From Diplolepis rosae (lineage: Eukaryota; Arthropoda; Insecta; Hymenoptera; Diplolepididae), in assembly GCA_030998225.1 (NCBI GenBank), contig JAPYXD010000695.1:3143001-3207000 (forward strand): a stretch of DNA of 64,000 nucleotides, read 5' to 3'. Below are positions 48,863 through 59,275 of this stretch, piece after piece. Each line of letters starts with the position of its first letter. The stretch's first letter is position 1. A program made the position numbers and the translations under genes. The notes beneath the pieces are model-generated. The model worked only from the letters and a program-made list of their open reading frames with translations. It searched no databases and had not been told where the DNA came from.

Positions 48863-50129
48863 TTACATTCTCATCATGGATGAGAAGGTATTGGTTTTAT
48901 GTGAAAAATGACTTTGGAAATTTTCATCAAATCTTTACGTTTTGAGACCCCCTGAGTCCGAAAAAAGGGTTTTTACGAAAGTGTCTGTCTGTCTGTCTGT
49001 AGGTCGTGTGCGGCATAACTCTCGATAGAATTATCAGATTGAATTGAGCTTTGGTACACTTTATCAGAGCCGAAAAAGTAAGGACAAGTTCGTTAACCAG
49101 CCACATCCAATCAAAATTGAGGGATGGAGCACTACTTTTGTGTTTTTGAAAATAATTTTTTGAAAAAATCAAAAATTCCAATACTGGTTTTTGATAGTGC
49201 TTATAAATCTCTGCAAATTATCCTGATAACATTTTTTGATTAAATCAAAATCAGAAATGTTACAGCATATTAAAAATTCGAAAAAAGTCAATATCAAAAT
49301 TCCATTTTCCAGTTAAATTATACGAGATACGAAAAGACGTTATGATACAATATTATTTTCTACATAAAGTCCTACAAATTTGAATTATAACATTTTTTCA
49401 TAAGATGCATATTTTTCTTTTTAATTATAAAAAAAACTATTGAAAATCCAAAATTCAATTTTTTAATAATAATATGTAAAATACGAAAAAAACGTAAGAA
49501 TACATAGTTGTTCATTTCAAAAAGATCTAGAAATTTTATCTGACGCAGTTTCTGATAAAAGATATATTTTTCGTTTCAATTCCAAAAAATACGATTAAAA
49601 TTCAAAAATTCCATTTTTAGGCAAAATATTTGAGATACAAAAAAAACGTTTAGATGGAAAATTGTTTGCCTAAATGAGGTCTACAAATTCTCATAAAGAA
49701 ATTTCGGGACAGGATGTATATTTTATGTTTTGATTTTTAATATTAAAAAAATTCGATTTTTTTCACCAAAATATTGAGATACGAAATAAGCGTTGTTCTG
49801 CAAAATCGTTTCCATAAATAAAATCTACGATTGTTCTTTCTTTTTGAGGGATTTGGAAGAAAATGAATTATTTTAATCATGTAATTTATTAAAAAGTTAC
49901 TGAAATGTATACAGAAAATCGAGCGCGAAGCGCGAGCGCCATGATGAGAATGTGTTCCTTAAGGCTGATAGAGCCTTAAGTAAATTGAATTTCCTGTTTC
50001 ACTTAAATTCAAAAAGAAATTCAGTGACTTTGAGAAAATGTGTAAATCACATCATCTGTAATATTATTATAAAATTGGTTTGAGCTTCAGTATCAAATTA
50101 TAAGAAATAAACTTAAATGTATGCGAAAT
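48863..50129 (+). repeat. Repeat B, copy 10 (best-preserved type)
   Basis: Begins ATTCTCATCATGGATGAGAA (an 8-bp stem), then GACCCCCTGAGTCCGAAAAA, four GTCT units, four modules with GAGATAC-like boxes at 49324, 49478, 49632 and 49776, GAGCGCGAAGCGCGAG and TTAAGGCTGATAGAGCCTTA, ending near AAACTTAAATGTATGCGAA. No coding frame; the 84-codon frame at 48927-49181 recurs in sister copies only because the DNA repeats. Confidence 0.92.
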
Positions 50130-50628
50130 ATAAAATAATTTTTTGAAAAAATCAAAAATTTTAATACTGGTTTTAGATAGTGCTCATAAATCTCTAAAAA
50201 TTATCCTGATAACATTTTATATTTTTGTTTTTAAGTCAAAAATAATCTATTGAAAATCCAAAATTCAATTTTTTAACAATAATATGTGAAATACGAAAAA
50301 AACGTAAGAATACAAAGTTGTTCGTTTCAAAAAGATCTACAAGTTTTGTCTTACACAGTTTCTGATAAAAGATATATTTTTCGTTTCAATTCCAAAAAAT
50401 ACGATTAAAATTCAATAATTCCATTTTTTAGACAAAATATATGAGATACATTAAAAAAGTTTAGATGAAAAATTATTTGCCTAAATGAGGTCTACACATT
50501 CTTATTAAGAAATTTCTCGACAGGATGTATATTTTATGTTTTGAATTTTAATATTAAATAATTCGATTTTTTTCACCAAAATATGTGAGATACGAAATAA
50601 GCGTTGTTCTGCAAAATCGTTTCCTTAA

Positions 50629-51277
50629 GGTAGTACGATCACGAAAATTAAACCTCAGACAAAAATAGATAATTTTGCTTTCAAGAATAGCAACATTATT
50701 ATTGAAGGGCCAATTTGAATGAGAAAAGATTATTTTTCATGAAAAAAATTTGAAACACAAAAAAATAATGTTATTAATAAATATTTAAAGAATTTGAAAA
50801 TCTTTCTGTGGAAAAAATGACGCTTTCGACTGCGCTGGGATTCGAGCCCAGGTCTTTCGATTGCCGGTCGCAGTCGAAAGCGTCATTTTTTCCACAGAAA
50901 GATTTTCAAATTCTTTAAATATTGAATTTATTTGCATTATTTGCGATATAAGAGTTTGAAATTGTCTACGAGGATACCTGTCGACAACGTATCCTATCTG
51001 ATACGCGACTAGTGATCCTCCGATAATGTAGGCAGTGACAAAAATTTCAAACTCAACTAATTAATTTGAAGTTATTAATAAATTTTATTTTTGCCCAAAC
51101 TTATTTTCTTATCGCTTCGAGTCAAATTTTTGAAAATGATGCGATTCTAATAAATTATGGTTCATTTTTTTAGAAAAAAGATTCTCTACAACTTGACCGT
51201 TTCCTATTTTTGAATTTTTTCTTGAAAGCAAAATTATCTATTTTAGCCTGAGGTCTAATTTTCGTGATCGTACTATC
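50629..51277. mobile_element. TTAA-inserting element F, copy 2 (649 bp)
   Basis: Ends GGTAGTACGATCACGAAAAT and complement ...CGTGATCGTACTATC. TTAA occurs on both sides (50625-50628, 51278-51281), with one TTAA in undisturbed Repeat B (about 61706). A TTAA target is known for piggyBac and Kolobok elements. No transposase is present to decide between them. SINE sequence is nested inside. Confidence 0.88.
50780..51062 (-). repeat. Rearranged tRNA-derived SINE with perfect snap-back
   Basis: 50780-50834 and 50869-50923 are perfect 55-bp inverted copies of the SINE tail (ATCTTTCTGTGGAAAAAATG, GCTTTCGACTGCG). The 34-bp loop keeps the T-arm/B-box (GGATTCGAGCC). From 50950 another SINE core follows (GTAGGCAGTGACAAAAATTT, CAAACTCAACTAATTAA head). 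Confidence 0.8.
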
Positions 51278-51576
51278 TTAAATAAAGTCTACGATTATTT
51301 TTTCTTTTTGAGAGATTTGGAAGAAAATAAATTATTTTGATCATGTAATTTATTAAAAAGTTACTGAAATGTATACAGAAAATCGAGCGCGAAGCGCGAG
51401 TGTCATGATGAGAATGTGTTCCTTAAGGCCGATAGAGCCTTAAGTAAATTGAATTTCCTGTTTCACTTAAACTGAAAAAGAAATTTAGTGAATTTGAGAA
51501 AATGAGTAATTCACATCATCTTTAATATTATAAAATTGGTTTGAGCTTCAGTATTAAATTATAAGAAATAAACTTA

Positions 51577-52653
51577 AATGTATGTATCGTTCTAAATGTG
51601 ATGCGGAATCAAGAATTGCCGCGATTATTTTGATGTATGTGTCCTCCCTACTATAACAAAAAGTCCAGAGTTGTGTTAAATCTGAATAATCCATTTCAAT
51701 AATTCTCTTCATTAAATAATGCTCTGGAGCCAATTGCCGGACGAGAAAAGTGAATTGATCCAATAGCCGGACAGCGCTGCACCAATACGCGGACAAGAGA
51801 ATATTATAATTTGATTGATATGGATTTGATATTTTTTAAGCATAATAAAGACTGGGAAATATTTACGGAAACATTTTTTAGGTCTACGCTTATGAAAAAA
51901 AAATATTGAGAAGATTTTACAAATAGAATATATTATATTTAGAGCTTGCAGCACTAATTGTCAATCGTTTTTGCCTTATATCCTCAATCGCATTAATAAT
52001 ATCCATTTTGGTAGAAAGCTTTGTAATCTTTTTTTCTGATACTTTTTCCATGATCTATAATAAAGACACCAAATACATAAAACCCAGAAAATACATATGT
52101 TAAAATGAAAATACTTTCTCGAAATATCAGATTTTCAGCAAATCCATAGTTCAAACATTATTTCTTTAAAAAATTATTCATTATTAATCATAGTTTATCA
52201 TTATGATTGAAAATTATCATTCAAAAAGATCAAAAAGTGGGGAAATTTCACTCTGAAATCTATATTTTCATTGTTCTCAATGTAAAATCAACAAGAAAAT
52301 AAACGTGAAATGTCAATTGAGGTTGGATTTCATATTTGACTAATTAAAATATGTTTAAAGTAATTTGCCTAATATTTTATTAGATAGATATCTTCTATGA
52401 ATTGAAAACAATCAAATACTTACCACATTTCTTGAAAACACAAAAGCAGTGCAATGTATCACCGGACACGCGTTCTGTTATTAGGCAAAACGAATATTCA
52501 TTGACCTAATAACCGGATTAAAAATATTTAATTAAAGGAAAATGTTTTTTAATTTTGAAAAATATTATGGTTTATATAAAGCATTTGACTTTAGTGTAAC
52601 ACGTATTAAAATGACAACGGTAAATGTAAAGACAACAAAGACAACGTCAATTA
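51577..52653. other. Non-coding; CCAATNGCCGGAC word cluster at one end
   Basis: Three words in a row at 51729-51795: CCAATTGCCGGACGA, CCAATAGCCGGACAG, CCAATACGCGGACAA. ACCGGACACG, TTATTAGGC and ACCTAATAACCGGATT lie at 52460-52525 in partly inverted sense. This could be one word-type element of about 800 bp. No coding frame. Confidence 0.45.
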
Positions 52654-52924
52654 CTCTCTAAATTTGAATCAGTCAAAATCTACTGATTATCAGTGAAATT
52701 TGACAGATTCAAATAGCTAAAAGGAGGTTACTGTAAATCAGTCAAATTTCACTGATTATTTCAGTGAAAACTGACTGATTTGACAGTGAAAAATATTTTT
52801 TCACTGATGAATCAGTAAAAATTAACTGATTTAACAGTGAAAAATATTTTTTCACTGATGAACCAGTAAAAAGGCATATCACTGATTCAATCAGTGAAAA
52901 TTTGACTGATTCAGATTTAGAGAG
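52654..52924 (+). mobile_element. CAGT-family MITE, copy 13 (full, 271 bp)
   Basis: Intact ends with TA at 52652-52653 and 52925-52926. It has two tandem CAGTGAAAAATATTTTTTCA blocks, as in the copy at 42981. Confidence 0.92.
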
Positions 52925-53053
52925 TATGTAGTATAAGATTACAAAGGATTATTTATGAAAATTAGCTTAGAATTGCTGATACGAATTCTGCACTGTTAGA
53001 AATTTCTACCAAGTAATACACAATTTTCAATAATAAATTAATCATGAATGCCT

Positions 53054-53111
53054 AGTATAGTAGTATAGTATAGTATAGTATAGTATAGTATAGTATAGTA
53101 TAGTATAGTAG
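53054..53111 (+). repeat. (AGTAT)n microsatellite
   Basis: About eleven AGTAT units, the early ones imperfect. Likely length-polymorphic. Confidence 0.95.
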
Positions 53112-54541
53112 TTATTTCAAATGCGATTGTGCTCTCAACAACAGTGAAACTCGGTTACTTTAACAGGACATAAATTAAAAGTTTTCTATAATTTTAAATC
53201 CTCTAAAAGGTAATTATTAAAAACATGTATTTATCAAGATTAAGAAAATTTAAAGATTTTTATTTGAGATTTCCTACAAAACTAGATCTCATATGAAAAT
53301 TTTTAATTTGTTCCAAAATGTTAAGCTTTCTTTGGATTAACTTAATTTTTATGGCCACTAAAGTTGAGAGCGTCCGTTGTTAAAAGCTTCTCTATAATAG
53401 CTAACACTTTTCAATTTAAGCGGATCCGCCACCTTAAATATTTTTATTTTTTAAGTTTAGACCTTCCATATAATTTTTTTATGTTTAGTACCTTTGTTTA
53501 GAAAGGTTTTGGGATTTTTTTAAATTCCAGCACCTTTATGTATTTTTAAACTAAAAATTTTGAGTTTGGACATTTTTTTGACATTTTTTGACTTAGAATA
53601 ACTTTTTTGTTTTTTTAACCAATTGTTATGATTCTTTTTTTATTTTGTTCCTTAAAATGTGTAACAACTTTTTGGGTATAGAAAATAAGATAACATGACT
53701 GAAAAAAGCTACAAATAAAATAAATAAAAATATCCCAAAATATAAAAAAAAATTTTGTAGTTATTTTTCAGGCCTGTATCTGATACTTTAAATTTTATTC
53801 GAACATATGTTGCAACAAACACGAAAAATCACAACTTACGGAAATCGGAGTTTAAAGTTAAGTCTTGTAGTGAAGACTTAATACTCACTATCAAAACTCC
53901 CCTCCTTCATACATTGTTCCTTCTTCAGCAATTTTGTTCTCTTCCTCTGCAAGCTGGAAAGAATTTACTCTTATATACTATTTTCTATATAATTCAGAAA
54001 TATTAGTAAATAAATAAAACAACTATTTTGTGTAAAAACCTCATTTTCGCTAAAAACCCATTATTCGTATATCGCCGTAACTTTTAATTTTATATATTTT
54101 TCCAAGAAAAAGATCAGGTTGTCCTGAAAATTTACACACATACTCAGAAAAGTATATTCGGTTCATGAAATCCTCCACAGTAGTTCATTAAAAAAATTGA
54201 CAATTTTGATTTTACGTGTAGAGAATCTTATGAATTTTCTTGTAATCATCAAGGAGTTTTTGTAGGGAATTAATAACAATGTTAATATTTAAAAAAGTAC
54301 TCTTCTGATTTTCACAGGAATTTATTAAAGAAATTGTAGAAAAATGTTTTAAAAATTTCTCAAAAAATCATTTTTACGATGAAGTTGTTTGAAAATAATT
54401 ATAGATATATATGCTGAATTTTATTGTATGTATTATATATAAAGTGTCTTGTAAGATTCTATAGAATTTGTTTAATCATTCTGTAAACTTTTCCTATGTA
54501 ATTTTGGAGCTGCAATGCAATATCCATAAGATGCTAATATG
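53112..54541. other. AT-rich non-coding containing repeat D, copy 2
   Basis: Repeat D lies at 53422-53560 (GATCCGCCACCTTAAATATT, AGACCTTCCATATAATTTTT, AGAAAGGTTTTGGGATTTTT). The rest is low-complexity A/T without a supported gene. Confidence 0.45.
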
Positions 54542-54762
54542 CTCTCTAAATCTGAATCAGTCAAATTTTCACTGATTGAATCAGTAATTTGCCTTTTCAC
54601 TGATTCATCAGTGAAAAAAATATTTTTCACTGCCAAATCAGTCAATTTTCACTGAAATAATCAGTGAAATTTGACTGATTTACAGTAACCTCTTTTTAGC
54701 TATTTGAATCAGTCAAATTTCACTAATAATCAGTAGATTTTGACTGATTCTAATTTAGAGAG
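54542..54762 (-). mobile_element. CAGT-family MITE, copy 14 (short form, TG duplication)
   Basis: 221 bp, both ends intact, TG at 54540-54541 and 54763-54764. Same internal layout as the 220-bp copy at 22568. Confidence 0.92.
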
Positions 54763-55371
54763 TGTCAAAGAATGATCCTTATGATTCTATATTTTTATGA
54801 AGATGTGCTGAATAAATTTATACTGTTTCTGTAAAATCCCCAAGAAATTCAATGAGAATTCTTGGGAACTACATTCCCTGTGAAAATGATTTAATGCAAG
54901 TCTTCATAAGTCTAAGAAATGGCTCCATTTGTTCTCTTTATCGATATCTGTTTATCAAGATAGCAATCATAACATCCTTAATTATAATATTCTTATTCCC
55001 AACTATTTATTAAACACTTCTACTTTTTTTTTATTTCAATTATTTCCTCCTGAGTGAAGGAGCCTTTAGTCTTCTACATAAATATAAAGAACTTTCTTCT
55101 TGAAACTTTCGCTATACACTCTAAGTTATAATTTTTGACTTCCTCTCTTCCTTATTTTCACATTCTTTTAAATTTCTCCAAAAGTGGTACTTCCTTCATA
55201 AATCTCATAATTCTGCTTTTCCTAAACTTTTTTTTTACTTCCCACGGACATTTTTTTTACCCTGCTTTATTTCAGATATGTTAACTATTTTCTAAATTTC
55301 ATTTGATGTTTTTCAATTTTTCAAATAAAATTTGACTGTATCTCATTTTTTTAACTTAAAAATGAGGGTAA
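54763..55371. other. Non-coding, unmatched
   Basis: T-rich and pyrimidine-rich around 55020-55260. No repeat or supported coding frame. Confidence 0.35.
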
Positions 55372-56285
55372 AAATCTGCCCATTTCGCGGGCTCCGTTCT
55401 GTTTGGACCTCGCGCTCGGTCTTATATTCTTCGAATACATTTAAGTTTATTCTTTATAATTTGGTACTGAAGCTCAAGTCAATTTTATAATATTGCAGAT
55501 GTGAATCACATTTTCTCAAAGTTACTAAATTTGTTTTTGGTTTCAAATGAAAAAAGAAATTGAATTTACTTAAGACTCTATCAGCCTGAAGGAACACATT
55601 CTTATCATGATATTGGCGCTCGATTTTTTGTATACATTTCTGTAGCTTTCTAATAAATTACATGATTAAAATAATTTATTTTCTTCGAAATATTTCAATG
55701 AGGAAAAACAGTCGTAGACTTTATTTAAGTAAACGATTTCGTATTTCAACGCTTAACATATTTCGTATCTCACGTATTTTGGTTAAAAAATGGAATTCTT
55801 GATTTTCAATAGTGTTTTTAAAATCAAAACAAAATATGCATCCTGTTGAATAATTTCCTGATGAGAATTTGTAGACCGCATTCAGGCAACAAATTTTCCA
55901 TCTTAAAGTTTTTTCGTATCTGAAATATTTTGTTTTAAAAAATGGAATTTTTAAATCTAATCGTATTTTTTTAAATTAAAATGCAAAATATACGTTTCAT
56001 CAGAAACTGTATCAGACAAAATTTCTAGATCTTATTGAAGCGAACAATTTTGCATTCCTACGTTTTTTTTCATATTTCGCATAATATATTATGGTTAAAA
56101 ACTTGAATTTTTAATTTTAAAATAACTATTAGAAACCAATATTGTAATTTGCGATTATGTAACTTTTGTAAAAACAATTTTTTCTGACTCAGGGGTCTCA
56201 AAACGTAAAGATTTGATGAAAATCTCGAAAGTGATTTTTCACATAAAACCAATATCTTCTTATATGATAAGAATGTAAAAATATA
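55372..56285 (-). repeat. Repeat B, copy 12
   Basis: Begins at the GC-rich end (AAAAATCTGCCCATTTCGCG), then AAGCTCAAGTCAATTTTATA and modules. The part before CAGGGGTCTCAAAACGTAAA is shortened, and it ends in TCTTCTTATATGATAAGAAT. The CGCGCTTCGCGCT box has been reduced to TTGGCGCTCG. Confidence 0.85.
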
Positions 56286-56331
56286 AAAGTTCAATTTGGA
56301 GAAATAATCTTTGCAATTAAAGACGTAAGAC

Positions 56332-56619
56332 TTTACTTTACTCAACTTTTGAGCAAAAGTTGGGACATATTGACAAGTTGGAGATTATTTAATATTATTG
56401 TAATAATTTCTGACGTACATTTTGAAACTTTACATTTTTAAAGTTTATTAAACTGTGATGCATTTTTTAACATTTGGTACTTTTATTGGTAATTAGTTAT
56501 TACAATAATATTAAATAATTTCAAATTAATTAATTGAGTTTGAAATTTCTTCAACTTGTCCATATGTCCAAACTTTTACCAAAAGTTGAGTAAAGTTTTT
56601 CGAACTATTTTTCTCCGTG
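56332..56619. mobile_element. Palindromic element with TCTCCGTG end and SINE-head insert
   Basis: The left arm TCAACTTTTGAGCAAAAGTT and GACAAGTTGGAGATTATTTA pair with right-arm AACTTTTACCAAAAGTTGAG and AAATAATTTC...CAACTTGTCC. The right arm has an extra 29 bp or so (TTAATTAATTGAGTTTGAAA) that equals the SINE head. The left CACGGAG end is lost. Confidence 0.75.
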
Positions 56620-56661
56620 TACATCTCAATGCTTTAGAGACTAAAAAAATTTCACTACATA

Positions 56662-58013
56662 GGGGAGAAGCGGCGAAATTGGCGCACCTAATAGAAAGTG
56701 CGAGTTTAAAACGAAAGTATATGACTAAAAATTATGAAAAAATATTTATTTAATAGCTGGATATCTTTTTTATACTTTCCAATGGATAAAGATTGCATTG
56801 AAAATTATTAAAGCAGGTTTTTATTCAGATTTCCGAAGGACTGCACCTGCGTCAATTTACCCGCCATGTCGGGTAAATTGACGCACTAATATTATAATCT
56901 TCTCTTGCCACGTATTAGTTATATTTTCATAGATTTAGAATTACATTTCAGTAGCAAAGGTTGATGAAAAGAGGTAGTTATAATTTGGAACTAAATTTGA
57001 GATAGTATATCAAGATATGTGAAGATTTTTATACCTTTATTCACATAAACCAGCCAAAGTTAAAATATATTTTATATTTGTACAATAAAATACTGGCAAT
57101 TGTGGATATTTAAGTGAATTTTCAAATTGAAATCATTTTTATAGAGAATTATTTGAATTTGTAATCAGAAGTATACACAATTATTAACTTTAGAAGACTT
57201 ATAAATAATAGAAACAATCAATCAAAAATACAAATTTTTTACTTACATTGCTTTCACATCTTAAAATCGAGAAAACTTTCAAAACACTGTCAGACTGCAA
57301 ATTAATTAATTAAAATCGCTTTTAAAATGCCTTAATACCTCAAACTTAAAAAAAAAATTTAACCACTGATTGTTCAAATGAATATAACCTTACAAAGTCG
57401 TTACATCAGTTTTGCGAACCACATTACCTCCCATGTCACAAAAAATCTTAAGAAAAAGATTAGCAGAAAAGTCCAGCAACATTCAAATGTATATATCTAT
57501 ATATTAATAATTGTGTACTTACTACCTTCTTTATATTTTCAATCATAAACATCCGAGCACTTGACTTCAGTCACCGGTTTCCAGAAACACAACACGTGTG
57601 CCAACTTCGCCTCTGATTTGAATCTCGTATGCGCCAATTTCGCCGCAAGTATATCGTTCATTAATTAAATACTTTTTACGTAAAATGCTTATTTTTTCAT
57701 ACAAATATTCTATCCTAATCGTAAAATTAAATATCAAAGATTATAAAATCGTTACATTAATCTAATTCACCTTGAATTACTATTTTATTCAACGATTTAA
57801 CTCAATGGCTTCGAACATAACCATTATGCCAAAAAACGATTAATCGCAATAAAACTGTATTAAGCAATTAGATTTTTATAATGTTTCCTATAAAATACAT
57901 ATCATACAAGAATGCACACGATAGAACTATTTTTATTTTCTGTTATGTTATCATTTTCTGAAAAAATAGGGTGCGCCAATTTAGACAACGCGGCAATTTC
58001 GCCGCTTCTCCCC
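56662..58013. mobile_element. 1.35-kb element with perfect 20-bp ends GGGGAGAAGCGGCGAAATTG
   Basis: Perfect 20-bp inverted ends and TA on both sides (56660-56661, 58014-58015). Inside are a hairpin TTTACCCGCCATGTCGGGTAAA near 56857-56880 (shown as two parts GTCAATTTACCCG / CGGGTAAATTGAC) and repeated GCGCCAATTTCGCCGC-like words near 57632, 57973 and the termini. No open frame of note, so it is non-autonomous. A TA target suggests the Tc1/mariner superfamily. Confidence 0.88.
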
Positions 58014-58129
58014 TAAGTCTCTATTTTACTGAATTATTCCTTAATATTTCACAAATAAATTTTCTCTGTGTAGGACACGCGCAAATTAAATAGCGAAACA
58101 AGATTGAATAGTTGTGTCAATACTTAAAG

Positions 58130-58640
58130 TTACTACAGACCTTAAGGAACATATATTTATTACGATATTCGCATACTTATTACTAAATACATATTATGTG
58201 GGTTTCTACAATCATAAAATGAATTTGTAAGAATTATTGGAATTTTTTAAACTTGGTTCATCAAATTTTAAAAATGCCATAATTTTCAGAATTTTTTTGG
58301 GATTTGGATGGTTAACGAACTCCACTTTTTGATTTGAACATTTCAAAACTAAATAAAAATCAAGATTCATCTATACATAAAAAAATTAGGTAATTCCCGA
58401 AAACTATTAGAAAAATAAATTTAAAATTTTGATTTTTTCGAAAATTAATTCTTAGAACTCCAAAAAACGTAAAAAATGCCTTAATTTTCGGAATTCTCGG
58501 CACTCTCGTAATAATTGGCACCGACGTATAAATGATATTTTCATACGCAGGGAGTCTCAAAACGTCAGGATTTGATGAAACTTTGAAAAGTCCATTTTCA
58601 CATAAAACCAATATCTTTTCGTGTGTGATGAGAATGTGAA
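58130..58640 (-). repeat. Repeat B, copy 13 (highly diverged)
   Basis: GACCTTAAGGAACATATATT, TTTGGATGGTTAACGAACTC, GGGAGTCTCAAAACGTCAGG and CACATAAAACCAATATCTTT keep the Repeat B order. The modules are mostly gone. Confidence 0.65.
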
Positions 58641-59160
58641 AATAGGTGTAATATCTTAAATGAGAAACAATCACGTAATTGTGCACTATAAATCGAGGAC
58701 ACCTATTTTAACATCATCAGTATGTCACTTTGCCAAAATATTTTAATTTTCAAGGACATCTAACCTTTCACACTTGGATTTAAATTCCGATCCGTTGACT
58801 TTCACAACACATTTCTGAGACATTCACGAACGCTAAAAAAATACAGAAGTAACATTCTGTCGAATTAATGTCATTCTATAAACCTGAAATACGGAAAGGA
58901 ACACGTAAATAAAGCGTTAAAACTTATTGAACTAGAATACTTAGAAAAATTCCAAAATATTTGGGCAATTATATTATTATATATTAGGTGATTTTGCTCA
59001 CAGCGCATTCCACCCCCGATTTAGTTTTTACATATTTGGCTGGCAAATAAATTCATTCGGTTTATTTTTTAAAATAAATCTAAAAATGAATAAAATAATG
59101 TTAAAAATAATAATTAATATAAGTAATAATAAATTAATGATAGATAAATAATTTCACATT
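58641..59160. other. Non-coding, unmatched
   Basis: AT-rich, with no repeat recognised and no coding frame. Confidence 0.35.
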
Positions 59161-59275
59161 ATTTAGTTGAGTTCGAGATTTTTGCGCAGTCGACCGGCAA
59201 TCGAAAGACCTGGGTTCGAATCCCAACGCAATTGAAATCGTCTTTTTTTCCATAGAAAGATTTCAAATTCTTTAA
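59161..59275 (+). repeat. tRNA-derived SINE, copy 3
   Basis: Head TTTAGTTGAGTTCGAGATTT, core CAGTCGACCGGCAATCGAAA, T-arm CTGGGTTCGAATCCCA with a consensus B box, then GAAATCGTC and the tail CATAGAAAGATTTCAAATTC. No convincing A box, so it is not an intact tRNA gene. Confidence 0.75.

Larger units (their letters stand above)
50130..51576 (+). repeat. Repeat B, copy 11, split by element F
   Basis: Joined head-to-tail to copy 10 but lacking its first 300 bp or so. Runs to TCGTTTCCTTAA at 50628, is interrupted by 50629-51277, and resumes TTAAATAAAGTCTACGATTA to AAACTTAAATGTATG. The second part keeps GAGCGCGAAGCGCGAG at about 51384. Confidence 0.9.

Noticed and set aside
51554..51954. Two overlapping 80-codon minus frames
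   Set aside because: They cross the Repeat B edge and the CCAATNGCCGGAC words. No protein features.
59161..59275. Intact tRNA gene
   Set aside because: Only a T-arm/B-box is convincing. No acceptor pairing or A box, and the same core recurs with SINE head and tail.
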